A stretch of 64,000 nucleotides of DNA from Strigops habroptila (lineage: Eukaryota > Chordata > Aves > Psittaciformes > Psittacidae), in the NCBI RefSeq assembly GCF_004027225.2, contig NC_044290.2, forward strand, positions 11,649,406-11,713,405, given 5' to 3'. Below, one piece after another: positions 35,301-48,403 of this stretch (position 1 is its first letter; every line of letters starts with the position of its first letter). A program made the translations under genes and the position numbers. Below the pieces are notes generated by a model. It did not search any database, was not told where the DNA came from, and saw only the letters and a program-made list of their open reading frames with translations.

Positions 35301-38300
35301 CCGTGCAGTCAGACCCCTGCATTCCCCCCTGCTCAGCACATCCATCCTTCCTTACAGAGAGATGTGTATCTCGCTCACTCTTTTTCGTATTTATTCCTGC
35401 TTTTAAACAAGGTGTTTCACTGGGAAACCAGTGGCCAGCTTTGTTGAGACCTTCCCCGGGTCTTGGTCTATGTTTAATTTCTAGGAGTGTTTGTTCTGGA
35501 GCAGTGAGTGATTGAGGTTAGAGATCAAAGGGTAGAAAATGAATATTTCCTCTTTTCTGTTCCAGATAATCTCATTCTCTTCTGCTCAATCAGCCCATCA
35601 GGTTTCTATTTAAACACTTGATTCCTTCGTTTCGTGCCATATAAATATATTTGGAGAGTTTGCATCAACTTTGCCTTTAAATCCCCGACATGGATTAATT
35701 CCTATCCCCTCCTGAATTCCCTAGGTTTGGAAATAGTAACGTTTTCCTACCATCTGTCTGTATCTTCTCTTTCCAGTTGTATTCTACTGACATATGACCT
35801 GATGTTGCTTACATTACCCAAATTAAAGAGCCAAGCATGTGATCCATCAGTGAGCCAGGGGCTTAATTTCCACTTTCCATGTCAGGTTTCCACCGAGCCA
35901 TCCATTACAGGCTGAGAAAACACTTTTTCTTCTTATCCCTGACATTTCTTAGGTGACCAACCCTCAATCTGCAGCTCGTAGCTCCTTGGAAATGAAACAG
36001 GCTCGCAGGAGCTGTGTGTCTGGTTTTTGTTTTGAGAGAGAGGAGATACCTGCAGGGCAGCGGGAGGGTGTTGCTATCCAGAGCCTTCCGAAAGGGCAGC
36101 TTCACCTTTAAGCTCCTGGCAAAGCACTCTCGCTGTCACTGCAGGGGTCTGTGCTGTTAGGCTGGCTGTGAAAATGTGTGTTACTTAATAAATGGAGAGC
36201 TTAGAGGGGATTCCTGCCTAGAAATCCTTCCATGCAGCAGCACCAGCGGTTTCAGCTCGCCGTTCTTCGCTGTTAGCAAGAGCGTGGTGTTCGCTGCTGC
36301 TCCTGGGGTCATGCCTCTCCGAGTTACACTGGACAAATCACTCCTGGGTGGGATTTGTAACCAGCCTCTTCTCTTCTCTTCCAGGTGGTCCCGACAACCA
36401 GGTCCACTTTGAGGGGTACCAGGTCTCGAATCAGTGCATGGCCCTGGTTCGGGATGAGTGCTTGCTGCCCTGCCGAGACGCGCCGGAGCTGGGCTACGCC
36501 AAGGAGTCCAGCAGCGAGCAGTATGTGCCTGACGTGTTCTATAAGGTAAGAGCTGCGTGCCTGGGGCTGGGGGGAGCTGCAGAGCCAGCTCTGCTGTGTG
36601 TCTGGAAATCAGGATGGCCAGCTCAGGAAAGGATGTCTTTGAGGTCTGAACTATTTTCAGGAGTAACCGCTCACCACATGTCTGCAGAGTAATTGCATAA
36701 GCTCCATTTCCCCCTCGTAAACGTGCTGTTACAGCTCCCAGCGCAGCAGTAGCCATTGGCTATCCAGCTCCTAAATGAGGTCTGCAGTGATCCACCACGA
36801 GCCCATAGCAAGTGCTCTACATTCACCTCCCCTCTCCGTGCTGGCAGTATTTGCCATGCCTCTCTTGACTTTAATCCCCAGCTGAGTTCAGCTTCCTCCG
36901 CTGCACAGCCATATGATGTGTGCTCGCAGGAACGGTGTGGTGGGAGCAGTGGGTTCCCTTTGCACTGCTGGGGATTTGCTGGTGTGTGACACACTTACAG
37001 GCACCAACTGGGCAGCAGATGCAGCAGAAAATAGATGCAGGAAGAAGAGGGACAGCCTTGTGCGTGCTTCTCTGTGACAGAAGGAAGGTGCAAAGGCTGT
37101 CAGAGCAAGGGTTGTGCCCCAGCTTTCCTCTCTAGTGCTGGGGTGGCTGCCAGTGCTCCAGTTCTTGGGTCAGACTAAGCTCCAAAAACTGGTCCTGAGG
37201 AGCAGTGGGGGCTCCACACCCCCAGAGTGGATCCAGAATGCTCCTACATGACATGTCCTGCAGGAGCACTGCTGGTGACCTGTCTGCTGTGGCTTCCAGA
37301 GCTGCTAGTGATGAATGGACTGTCATTATTCCCTTGACAGTTGTTCCTGGGGATCTTCAGCCCCCCTGTATCTGCAGGGCCAAGTTAGAAACCTGGGGAC
37401 AGGATCTCTGCAGAGGCTAATGGCACCGCTTCTCAAACGTGTGTATGTTGGTGCCCTGTGAGCAGGGGCAGAGGAATTAATTAATGGTGCCGTTTGCCAG
37501 CTAATTAGCCATCCATCACCCGAGTTGGTTATCTCCTTCTTGTCTCTGTGATACTCACAGCCTGCTCCTGCTGCCTGGATTAAAGCTGTCCACGAAGGAG
37601 CATGGGATAAGCAAAGCTGCCTTCATTTGGGACAACTGAAATGAGCCTCTTGTGCACCAGCAACAGAAGTGGAGCTGGTCAAAATGCTCTTGTGTGCCCT
37701 GAATCTGAAACGCTGGCCCGGGGGAATTAGCTTGGGAGACTCCATCTTTCCCTTCCACCCCTTGACACCCAACTGCTGGCTTGTCTAATGCAGAGGAACA
37801 GCCCTTGGCTCGATTCAGTGCTGGAGAGGAAAGGTGGCTGGAATCCGTGCCTCTTCCCTGTGCACACAGGCAGCTCGCAGGAGCTGATAAGCCAGGTCTG
37901 GTTCGGATGCAGCAGAGCTCGGTTGAGCAAGGCTTGGCCCTGGCTGTGGAGATGAGCTCATCTCCTGGCGTGCTGTGGTCCTGCTCGGAGGAGCCCGCGC
38001 TGTGCCACAGTCAGGGTGCAGCCTTGCAGGAGGTCCCACAGTCTGTGTCCCACATGTGGGCCACCCGGGGTGTTGGGAGTAGCAGGAAGGCAGTGGGTGT
38101 TCCCCTACGGTCTTCACTCCCGTTCGGAATCTGAAGCTGGGAGATAAACAGAACGGGAACTGATGGCTCCAGCCTTGTGTGGAAATTTCCATGCACCACA
38201 CATTCGCTGGGTCGGGCTGCAGCTGATTTCATATGTTTTATAACTCGTATCCATAATTGCCTCTTTCGTGATGAGGGCTGCTCCGGCGGGTGGAATTGTC

Positions 38301-41300
38301 CTTCAGCCTTAAACGTGTTTGGCTGTAGGATCTCCTGATCTTTTTTGGAATGTTCTTAAATCAACAGAAAGCTTAGTCACTGCTGGCTTGGAAAACCTTT
38401 GGGGTCTCATTAAATGTGCAAGGCTTGAGGTCAGAGACACTACCTCATAGTTACTGGGTTGGTGACAGGGATGGTGTCAAAGCCTTGGTCAAGTACCGTG
38501 TGAGGAGCAGGAGTCCAGCGCTTGGCCTTGCAGTGGAGAGCAGATGGCTCAAGGTCCAGTGCTCTGCTCCCTGTTACCCTGCTGAAACTGCAGGAGCTGA
38601 GCCCCCAGCCCTCACTGGGGAGGTCCCCTCTGTGCTGGCCCCCCAAATAGCTGTGGGCTGAAAGCTGCACTTTAGAGTAGTTGCTGTGTTTTGTCTCACG
38701 CCGAGAAGCTATCACTGGTGAAGAGAAAAGTCCATACATACATTTCTGTGTAATGTGCAAGTATTCATTTGAAAAGCCCTTTAGGATGAAAGGAGCTACT
38801 GGATGGGAACCAGAAGGGCAGTGTGTGGTGTAGTGTGGGTGTATTTATGGAACAACTGTGCATCCAGATGCGAGGCAGAAGCTGCTGAACCCTCCGATCT
38901 GTCTGCAGCAGGGCAGCACAGTGGGTTCAGCTTCGGCTTTGCGAATAGGAATAGGAAGAGGTGCTGCTGGTTGTATCTCTAGTGAGGGGTAAGGCAGCAA
39001 CTGTGCTTTGATCACGCTGAAAGATGTCTCATACCTCTGCAGTAGGTGTTGTTATTTCAGCGATGACTGTTAAAATGCTCTGGGATTGGCATCGCTGCAG
39101 GCACGAAAGGCAGTGAGGGCCCGTGCTGCAGGCAGGAGCTGCAGCCTCAGGGCTGCCCTGCACGGCTGAAGAGGCGTCTTTGGCCAGAGAGCTGCTTTTC
39201 CATGGTCTGCACCACGTTTTGTGTCTGTGGAGCAGGAGCAGGAGCTACCACGTCCCGTGGGGCTGCGGCTGTTCCTGCCTGAACGTGAGTCACCTCGTGG
39301 CGCGTTAGCGCGGATGGGCTGTTCTTCCATGGAACAGGAGAGCTGGCGGCACCGGCGCTGTCCTGCCTCGGGAGGGGAGGCGTTCTTCCCGAGGCTCTAC
39401 CCCTGTGATTCCTGTATTTCTTTACCATTCTCTTTATGTTGGCCCCTGGCCCCGCTGCTCGGAGGAGCCACCCCTGTGGAACTGGCAGTACGCGCTTTCC
39501 GCATGCGGCCGCTGCGCTCCTGGCTCGGGAGGGCTGGAGTTCTGCTCCAGCGTGAGCATCGAGGGCTTTGGGGACCATGAGTTCGAGTTCCTTTGCTCTG
39601 GTATGCCTCTCCAGGTAAGATTAGCCAGAAGGAAGAACACATCCCCCCTGGCCTCATGGGTTGTCTGCGCAGCATCGCCGCGCAGCGCTGTCTCCAATCT
39701 GAACGTTGCACAACCAGCAAATTCATCTCAGTGAGTTCAGTGCAGCAAAACTCATGAAGGAGTCGCTCTTGTCAAGACACAGACACACGAGTGAGAGTAA
39801 CTGCTCTCTGTGAGTAAAGACAACGGTGTTGCAGTGGCCACTTCACCCTGATTCTCAGCTGGATGGGGCAGAGCCTGTCTGAACGTTACATACGAGCATT
39901 TTCCATTCCCTGTCCTCTACCCTCAAGACGTCTCCTTTGTCCCTCTGGTTCTAGAAATTAACCGCATTGATCTTGATTTCACTAAAAAGGTACCTTCCGA
40001 GCCCTGGGTTGATTATTCAGAGCTGAAGTTGAAGAGATTGGCTACGTTTTGCAGACCCTTTGAAACACTTGGATAATTGGATTTTTGGACTGGCTTTGTC
40101 TCTTATCACGGGTATTTGTGTCAGCTCAGTGCAAACATGGAGATGTCACCGTTGCAATGAATTGCATTTTACAGCTGCCTTAACATTCCCCCTGAGTTTC
40201 TTCGGGATGGTGTCAGATGAAAGCCCTTTACAATGGCACCAGTGTTGTGAAAGAGCCCTTTGCCCTCGCAGAGTCCAGCGTGGGCTTTGTGCATTTACAG
40301 CGGCTGAGCCTTGGCTTGTCGTCTGCAACGCGTGGTCCCATCCGGCCCTGGGCGAGCCCTGCGCCAGGGCACTGCTTTTATCAGAGCAGAGGGCCCTGTG
40401 AGCCCGGCTGCCCGCAGCGGGGCACACGCTGCTTCCTCCTGTTTGCTCTGAAACCCTCTTCCAGGGCAGGCACCGCAGCCAGCCTGCAGGGAGGGTTCAC
40501 TCACCGTGAAGGACTTCCCCTGCCTGGCCTCCTACCAACACTTCATGTTGGACTGGAAAAGCCGCCTTAGCCTTAAATGTCCCAGCTGCTCTGGGGAGGA
40601 GGATGCTCATTAGCTCATGAGGAGTCTCCTGAGAAGGGTTTCAACTCTCACTGACCTATTGCTCTTACAAAAGTTGCTTCATTTCTGGGTCAGCTGCTGG
40701 ATCTGTGCAAAGGGGCAGGGCTGCCAGGTAAAGCTCTTGGAATCCACAGAGGGAAGAGTGAGGTTGGGCTTTATGAATGCACAGAAAGGGCAGGGAGCTG
40801 CTCAGCTCCGTGGTGCCTTCAGCAGAGCGGGTCCAGCGTGGGATGCTGACGGTGTGGGATGCTAACAGCCATCCAGCCCTGGGACACGGAGCCAGAGCCT
40901 CCCTCCTGGCTGAAGCCACCCAGGCTCCTCACTCGGATCACGAACCCCGAGGCCACCCAGCAGCCAGTCCCCCTGCAACCATCCCAGAGCTGCAGGGGTG
41001 TGCAGTGCATCCCGCATTCCCTGCGGGAGCACCCATCCTTCCCCCTGCTTGACCCCATCCCTCTGCAGCTCCTGCCTCCAAACAGTGGTTCGCGAGGCTC
41101 TAATCGCAGCGCCTGACGCAACCTCCAGCTTGCTCCTGTCTTCAGGATGATTCATTGTCCAGCTCCTCCAGGCTTTGCTGCTTGATTTCTGTCCAGGAAC
41201 TAAATACTTGCGCCTTCGTGAACCTCTTCCTGGCCTCCCTTTGGAGTCATTGCTTCTGGGCGTTCATGGCTTTGGGGGTCTCAGCAATAACATGCCAAGA

Positions 41301-44300
41301 GGCACTGCTGGGGCCCTGGGGGCTGCTGAGTTCAGGATGAAGATGTCTTTCTCCCAGCTTGACGTTTGTTAAGGCCTTTAAAACGTAATTGCCTAATAAA
41401 ATGGTGTTATGGGGGTTGGAGGCGAAGTGCTGGCGTTGAGGGGGGCTCTGTCTGAGCAGGGGCAGGGACTGGGGGGGACGAGGTTCCCCCCCAGTTTGGT
41501 GCTAACAGCCCAGTGCGCGTTTTGAGGCCTCGCTCGGCAGCGTGACATTCAGAAGAAGGCATTTAACATGGAAATCCCCAGAGGCTGGGATTAAAGCGAA
41601 CAGGTGCTGGAAAAATGTTTCTGCATATTAGAACTTAATTAGATTTGAAAACGAATTCCAGATGGGCTCATTACGTGTGAGTTGTTGCAGGTTCCTTCTT
41701 GCCTGGGCAGGCTTGTGTTTGGGAAGCCGCTCCGGTCTCGTTGGATTTGATCCCTGCCTCTTCGCGGCATCGCGGCAATCTGGGGAGCGGGTTTAGCTTT
41801 CAGCTCCTGTGATCTCCCTGCGAAGGCTCCACGTCTCCTCCTGCTCCTGTCAGAGCCAGGGAGATCTGAGGCCACGAGCCACCGGGCTCCTTGCTGAAAT
41901 AACCACAGGGCCAACAACCTGTCATGTTCAAGGAGAAAAAGATCCTTATCGGGGCTGCTTTTAAAAAGGAGCTTCAAAGACTGGAAGGTAGATTGTTTTT
42001 TTGACAAAGGGACCAGTTCCTGGGGACGGAGGATGTTTGGGAAAGGGGCTGGGGAAGGGGGGATGCTGCCTGGAGGGGAGCAGCGTGCCGGAGCCTGCTG
42101 GGGCCGTGTCTGCGTGTGCCGGGAGCGCGCAGCGGGAGAGCTGCCGCGCCACATACTTGTGCTGTGTAAATACCAACGTAAGGCAGCGGGGCTGAGAGCG
42201 GGGGAGTGGTGGCAGAAAACACGGATCCGGAGAGGAGGGAGCCGGCTGTGGGCGGCTCATCCCGGGAATGCCGCTCCAAACCCCATCGGGGGGGCCGCAG
42301 CCCTCCGCTGAGGTGTCGGGGTGACGGCGCTGGGGCTGCCTCCAGCCACGGGGGCTTCCGAGAGCTCAGCGAATGCAAACTTCAGTGTAAGGCTCCTGAT
42401 TGGGAACTATGGGCGTGTGATTTATATGGGGCTCAGTGAATGATTTATAACATGTTAAGTGATGATTTAGGTAGAGAATACAACCCCCTCTTAGAGAATC
42501 TTTAATGAAAAGTGTCAGTTCTCATGAATTTATTTCGGGAGCCGTGTTTGAACTCGGCGTGTTTGACATCAATCACGTCTAATTGTCATCCCATGATTAA
42601 TGAACATATGCTGGCCGTTTCTCTCCATAATTAAACTTTACCTTCACTGCGCCTGGCAAAGCAAAACAAGTTTGTGCCTTGTGATGTGCTGGTTCTTCAG
42701 GCTGTGTGTGAGACAGAGCCGGGATTTCCACCTCCCAAGCGAGAGGCTCGCAACCGGTTCTGCAGAAAGTCAGGTTTGCCTCGGCTGAGAACGCAGCTGT
42801 GGCGCTGTCCCTGCCTTCTGCGGCACCCCGCGTCGTAAAATGGCATTTACACTGCTCAGATGGTGCCAGGCACCTCCCTGGCGGTGGCAACTGAGGCAAA
42901 CAGAGCAAGGTGGGTTGTGACCACGCTCGTGTCCTCCTTATGGAGGCACAGAGCTCTCCAGCCCCCGGGAGCTGCAGGGAACCGGGCAGCACCAGCCGCA
43001 CAGGAGCAGGTTCTTCTCTGCACCCTTAGCTCTGCCCAAGCCGAGGATCCCAGGCTCCTGTGTGGGTGAGGATCCCGTTGGCTTCACTTCCATGCTGAGG
43101 AATAATAAGACTCTTATTTTTCAGGACATAGACAAGTTTGGCAACGAGATCACACAGCTGGCCCGCCCGCTCCCGGTGGAGTACTTAATCATAGATGTAA
43201 GTATTCCTTGCACTTGTTTGCTCGCAGCAGGAGATGGTCAGGGCGGAGGGAAGCTCTTAACCCACTTCTAAATTCACACTGGAGGTGATTCATACGACAG
43301 ATATTCCTCCTTTCTCCTTTCCCCTCTGCTGCCAGGCATTGCTAGCACTGAGATGTGCTCTGGGGTACTTGCAGAGCTCCTTGGGATCAGTGTGTGCCAG
43401 GGAACACGCTCGCTTCCTGGGAAAGCACTGCCTGGTGCGTGATCCCAGCTGGCACGTAGCCACACGGGGGGAAGCAGCCAGCCCCACGGGTACGTGTGCT
43501 GGGCACTGCCTCACGGGGAGCTAGTGAGGAAGCTCCGGTCGCCTGTCTCTTACAATCCAGCCCCTTCCAGTGACTCAGCAGAGCAGGTTGGTTGTGCAGA
43601 AATGCCTGTTCCTGAGGGAGGGAATTCCCGCTGCAGCGCTTGGCTGGAGCCGGGCTCTGCCTGCCCCTGGGCGAGCGGTGCCAGGCCCTGGGGCACAGCT
43701 CTGCCCTGTGGCTCGCAGGGAGGCTGCGGAAGGGAAGCACATAATTGGGATGACAGATGATGTTGCTGGAGCTGGTGTCGATGATGGGTAAATCCACCCG
43801 GAGCAACTGGTGGGGCGCAGCTGCCCCGGCACAGGCGGTGTGTCCCGCGGGAAGCTGGTGGCTCGTCCTTCGTCCCAGGTCACTGGTGTCACTTGTCACT
43901 GGGGCTGGTGCTGGGATGTGTGACACAGAGAAATGGTGTGTCCGGAACAAGGGGCCCTTTGTGCCCCTCGGCAGCGCTGCAGCAAATTTATTGCTCCTGT
44001 AGTAAAAGCATCTGTTTCCGGGTGCCTGGGGTGTCATTAAGATGAAAAGAGATGGATGGAACATGCATGGAGGAAAGTTGCACTTCTGAAACGTTGTGGT
44101 TTGTCTCTTTAAAGGGAAAAAAGGCTTTACTGCAGCCAGTGCTGCCCGGGCAGGTACTGCTGCAGCTCTGCTTCCCACGGGCCCCAATGACAGAGCCCAG
44201 CAGTCACTGACTGCCACCAAGCCTTGAAGCCCCCAGGGTTAGGACTGGTTTAAACACCAGAAGCTGGTCTAAGCTCTGGTTTGTGAGCTCAGAAACGTGG

Positions 44301-46955
44301 GTGCAATCTTGTGTTGTCCCGTTCCCCTCCCGTTGGCACAGGGTGGGTGCACCCAGGGCACGGGGTGAGTGTTCAGTGAGGTGCAAAGGTGTTTTCTTGG
44401 CGCCCGCAGCACAGACCCCTGGCTTCCCCAGGGCCAGACGTGGGGACTGTGCCCTCCCCTGTCCCCGCTTGGTGTTACGGTGACATCAGTACATCTCCCT
44501 CCAGCTCCATCAGAAACAACTGCCAGGAGCTGAGGGCGCTGCTGATTGCAGTATCACTTTAGGTATGAGAAGCCATCGGAAGATCCCAGATGCAGTTCCC
44601 TTGCTGTCTTCCTGGCTGAGCTCTAACACGCAGCCTGCCTGCTCTTGGCTGTCAGGAGCTTCCCGTATCCCACTTGCCTCTCTCCTGCCAGCTCTCTGAT
44701 CATCCTGTCTTGGGTTTACAGATCACTACGACTTTTCCCAAGGACCCAGTCTACACGTTTTCTATTTCTCAAAATCCATTCCCCATCGAGAACCGTGATG
44801 TGCTGGGAGAAACTCAGGTAAGGAATGCTTCAGGACAAGGGGAATGGCCTTAACCTGCCGGGGAGGGGACTGAGATGAGCTCTGAGGCAGAAGCTCTTCC
44901 CTGTGAGGGTGCTGAGGCACTGGCACAGGGTGCCCAGAGAAGCTGTGGCTGCCCCATCCCTGGCAGTGTTCAAGGCCAGGTTGGACACAGGGGCTTGGAG
45001 CAACCTGCTCTAGTGGAAGGTGTCCCTGCCCGGGGCAGGGGGTTGGAGCTGGAGGAGCTTTAAGGTCCCTTCCACCCAAACCAGGCTGGGATTCTGTGAG
45101 ACCTTTTCCTGCAAGAGGCCCATAGGGCTGAGCAGAGGCAGCTGCTGGACGGCTCGAGGCTCTCTGCGTGTTGCCAGCACACAGAAACCTGGAGTTGTTT
45201 AAAGCAGCAACAGCTCGTTTTTAAGGAGGCTGTGCCAAAGGTGTCAGAGGCTTCCTCCAGGAGTCATCACGAGAAAGTGGTCACTGCCTCTTGTGGCTTT
45301 GGGAGAGGTTGGTTTTGGTCCTCGGTTCTGAGGACACCCGGGTTCAAGAGCAGAGAAAGAGGAGGGGCTGGATGCCAGAGTGAACCCATATAGGAAAATA
45401 GAGACGTCACGCGGGGAGAAGTGACTTCTCTTTATTACTGTCCCCTCTCTCCAGGACTTCCACAGCTTGGCCACGTATCTGTCCCAAAATACTTCCTCCA
45501 TCTTCCTAGACATCATTTCTGATTTCCATCTGCTCCTCTTCCTGGTCACGAACGAGGTCATGCCTCTGCGGGTACGTAACGGGGAGGAACAGGTCGTGTC
45601 AGCACCACCGGAGCCCTAACCTGCTCCTGGGGTGGCACTTGGGGCTGTCACGAGGCAGTGACGGGCCCATCTGTGCAGGGCAGGCTGTGCCTCAGGCCCA
45701 GCACCTCCTCTTGCAGGCTCAGCTGCTGGTAGGAGGTTTAAAAGTAAAGCCAAAGCCCCGACTAGATCAAGAAGAGCTGAGAGTAGGGAGCGGGGGTGGC
45801 TGTTAACATGGTCACAGACCGGCCAGAGCCAACTTGGCTGCGGCTCTGGGAGCTGGGAATGTTTGTCCAAGTATCTCAGAATCAGAAATTCCTGTCGGAA
45901 CGATAATGGGACCAGAGCCCCCAGATCCGTGAGGCCAGCGGCTCGCTGGCTGCGCAGCTTGGCCGGGCACCGGGGGCTTGGCCCAGGCCCCTGCTCCACA
46001 TCTGCACCGCCGGACGCCAGAGGAAAGGGCCAGGTCCTTGCCAGAGGCTTCGAGGACATGTGCGGGGCAGCAGGGCTGACCCTGGGCGGCTGGAGATCGG
46101 GTTGGGGTGCTCCAGCACAGCAGGTCTGCACCCCTGGGTGCCAGGCTCAGCCCGCAGCACCCACATGCTCTCCTGCACAGGGCAGCGCGGCTTGGTTTGG
46201 TGATAACCTCCTCTAAGGAGAGGAAACGAAGCAGTTGGGTTTGAGGGGTGTTTCTGAGTGTTGGGGTAATCTACGTCTTGCTCCCTCCTCTGAACCCCAC
46301 GAGGGCAACCAAAGGACATGTTAAAACAGCTCAAACTCCCAGTTGTGTCTTGCTGTGCCCGGTGGAGGGGGGCAGGAGGTGCTTCCCTGCTCACAGCCCC
46401 AGCACGGGCACTGCAGGAGGGGCTGCTGCTTGATTTCCCTCTTACGGTTTCCAGGACAGCATCAGCTTGTTGCTGGAAGCTGTGAGGACCAAGAACGAGG
46501 AGCTGGCACAGACCTGGAAGAAATCAGAGCAGTGGGCCACCATCGAGCAGCTCTGCAGTAAGAAAGGGGGGTCCCTCTGGGAGGGGGGTGCTGTGTCCCT
46601 TGGCCTTGGTTCTCTCCAGCCACCTCGGAGGCTGCTGGAGGCTGGGGAGGGAGGAAAGCTGTGCCCGGATCCTGGGCAGCGAGTGGGGACGCGCTGTGGG
46701 GCGCTGGCCGTGGGGCAAGGGCAGCGTCTCCTGGCGGGGTGGGACGGGATCCGCCAGGGGCCTGCTCGCAGCGCCGCGGCCGCGCTCTGTCCCGCAGGCA
46801 CGGTGGGTGTGCAGCTCTCCGGGCTGCAGGAGTACGGCGCCATGGGCGGCCCCACGCACGCGGCGGCGGCGGCCATGTGGGCCTGTCAGCACTGCACCTT
46901 CATGAACCAGCCGGGCACGGACCACTGCGAGATGTGCAGCCTGCCGCGGAGCTAA
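20018..46955 (+). CDS. NPLOC4: NPL4, ubiquitin-recognition cofactor of p97/VCP, 17 coding exons
   Basis: With UFD1 it recruits p97 to ubiquitylated clients for ER-associated degradation and chromatin extraction. Exons: 20018-20032, 21124-21204, 23727-23839, 24759-24938, 27172-27220, 28012-28106, 29234-29357, 29910-30089, 31874-31960, 33496-33567, 34299-34425, 36385-36545, 43125-43196, 44722-44817, 45455-45571, 46455-46557, 46798-46955. Total 609 residues (human 608), all phases consistent. Domains in order: ubiquitin-like fold (about 1-80); zinc-binding region beginning [12 protein letters not shown]; inactive MPN domain ([20 protein letters not shown]), lacking a JAMM motif; C-terminal helical domain; NZF finger at 584-609 with cysteines 587, 590, 601 and 604 and the ubiquitin-binding TF pair. 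Exon 15 ends in Arg where I recall Gln in human. Intron 12 (6.6 kb) is the largest. Confidence 0.98.
21308..21645 (+). mobile_element. CR1 LINE 3' end in NPLOC4 intron 2
   Basis: The longest CR1 copy here. It includes the end of the upstream body (CTGCAGGAAACCTGGAGAGG) and the full 3' untranslated part, ending near ACTCTATGA. It is 5'-truncated and in sense orientation with NPLOC4. Confidence 0.88.
24457..24605 (+). mobile_element. short CR1 LINE 3' end in NPLOC4 intron 3
   Basis: Only the last 150 bases of the CR1 3' region remain, from CATCCCTGGCAGTGTTCAAG to GGGATTCTATGATT. Low-complexity AT-rich sequence (TATATG-like) follows immediately. Confidence 0.88.
25000..27150. other. NPLOC4 intron 4, no embedded gene seen
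   Basis: Unique intronic sequence. An AATAAA at about 26271 follows no recognisable exon. I see no repeat, RNA gene or protein-like frame. Confidence 0.4.
30979..31258 (-). mobile_element. CR1 LINE 3' end, antisense, in NPLOC4 intron 8
   Basis: It begins TAGAATCATGGAATGG and runs through the CR1 3' body to CATTCCCCTTGTCCTG. It is 5'-truncated and opposite in orientation to NPLOC4. Confidence 0.9.
33838..33885 (+). mobile_element. CR1 remnant, about 48 bp
   Basis: Only GAGCTTTAAGGTCCCTTCCA and the following CCCAAACCAG remain from the extreme CR1 3' end, in NPLOC4 intron 10. Confidence 0.75.
37470..37520. promoter_or_regulatory. homeodomain-motif patch in NPLOC4 intron 12
   Basis: GAATTAATTAATGG is followed by a perfect 10-bp dyad GCTAATTAGC (37500-37509). 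Both are homeodomain-type sites within 40 bases. Regulatory function is inferred from motif density alone. Confidence 0.35.
42365..42660. promoter_or_regulatory. AT-rich candidate conserved non-coding element in NPLOC4 intron 12
   Basis: A 300-base AT-rich island in GC-richer intron. It holds an octamer-like ATGCAAA (about 42373), repeated TGATTTA, TCTAATTGTC, ATGATTAATGAACATATG and CATAATTAAAC. No open frame or repeat family explains it. It resembles developmental enhancers in composition; conservation was not tested. Confidence 0.35.
44829..45100 (+). mobile_element. CR1 LINE 3' end in NPLOC4 intron 14
   Basis: It starts at GGACAAGGGGAATGGCC, 12 bases after the exon 14 donor, and ends at CTGGGATTCTGTGA. 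The element therefore almost abuts the splice donor without damaging it. Confidence 0.9.
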
Positions 46956-48120
46956 GCAATACACACAGCGAACCCCGAGCAGCAGCAGCGGTGCTTGTCC
47001 CTCCCTCCTCCTCCCTTCTGCTTCCCGGGGTGCGGAGCCGGCGGGGGGGAGGCTCCAGCGTTCCCCACCTTCCCACCCCTTGGAGGGGCAGCCCCATAGC
47101 AGGAGCGGGCGCCCCGGCTTTACCTTGATGCTGGGTGACCAATGCTTAACCTCAGCCTTCACCCCACCACCCCCAGCTCCTCTCTCAGCCCGCTCGGGGT
47201 GAGCACTGGGGGCTTGGGGACCCCCCAAGTGCTGCCCAAAGCACCCTCCCTGCGTGGTGGGGGTGATGGGGGGGCTTCGGCACCCCCCTGCCCGCAGCTT
47301 TGCTCCCCTTTCCCTGCCCCTGTGGGTCGCTGCCGCCAGCCTCGGGTGCCCAGGTCCCGGCTGCTTCCACACTCATCAGCCCAGGCCAGTGCTGGGCCAC
47401 ACAGCAGCTCTGCCAGACCCGGCCCCATGCCAGAGCAGGATGGGCCCCCAGTCGACACTGGGCACGTGCCAGCTCTTGTTTTGGCACCACTCCTGCGGCA
47501 CACACGGCTCCTTCCCTCTCATGCGGCAGGACATGCCTTGGCATCAGGCTGGGTGCACCCCACATCGTGCCCCCCTTCCCTGTGGGGTCTGCAGGAGGGT
47601 GCCCCTCGGGGACCCTGCAGAGAGCACTCTGCGCTCTTGGGCTGCAGCTTGTCCCCTCCTTTAGGCGAGGCTGGGCAGGGGGAGGCACATAACTTGGGGC
47701 ACCCGCGGGCCTTGGCCTGGGGAGGGAGCTGCGCCCCACAAGTGGTGCCTTCCCCCATGTCCCTTCTGGGCTCATCCCCCCCCGGTGCTGGGGTTTTCTC
47801 TCCCCTTCAGACCCCGGCTGGGGCAGGGGCATTGCCCGGGGGGCTTGACCCTCTTCTGGCCGGGCCGCTGGAGCCCCCCAGCCCTGGCACTGCGGGTTTG
47901 AGCCTTAGTTCCCCCCCCGGGGCGCCGGTTCCAGCGCTGCCCCGTGCTCTCCTCACAGCGGAGAGCCGTGAGGCCGCATCCTGCACCAGGCCAGCGCGTC
48001 CCCGGCCTCGGGCAGGGCGCGGGGACCCCGGTTTGCTTTCCCCCGGGTGTGCGGGTGTTGGTGTGCGGCGCCTGACCCGGCGCAGGGTAACGTTGAATAA
48101 AGAGCACCTGAACCGAGAGA
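46956..48120 (+). other. NPLOC4: NPLOC4 3' untranslated region
   Basis: GC-rich sequence from the stop to the AATAAA at 48096-48101. A 335-codon open frame crosses it, but it has no family resemblance and its composition matches the UTR, so I treat it as non-coding. Confidence 0.65.
48096..48101 (+). terminator. NPLOC4: AATAAA polyadenylation signal of NPLOC4
   Basis: The first canonical signal after the NPLOC4 stop, 1.14 kb downstream. It lies only about 150 bases before the promoter region of the next gene. Confidence 0.75.
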
Positions 48121-48403
48121 GCCAGCGCCGTGCCTCCCGCGCTGCGTGACCGCCCCGCGGCGCCGCCGTCCCGCAGGGCCCGCTGTGCCGCCGTCTGGTT
48201 GCAATCAGCACCGGGGCCGGGCCCCGCGCCAGCCCCGCGCCTTCAAAAGGGACGGCGGGAGCCGCACGGAGCCAGAGCCGCGGGCGCCGGGCGCAGAGGT
48301 AGGACGGGGCGGGGGGGTCCCATGTGCCCCTCGGGGAGGGGGGGACACGACGCCCCGCGGTCCCCCCCCAGCTCCGGGGTCCCTCCTGCTCCTTGGCAGC
48401 ACC

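Noticed and set aside
47142-48149. 335-codon open frame after NPLOC4
   Set aside because: Runs through the NPLOC4 3' UTR and across its AATAAA. Composition is Pro/Ser/Gly with no recognisable motif.
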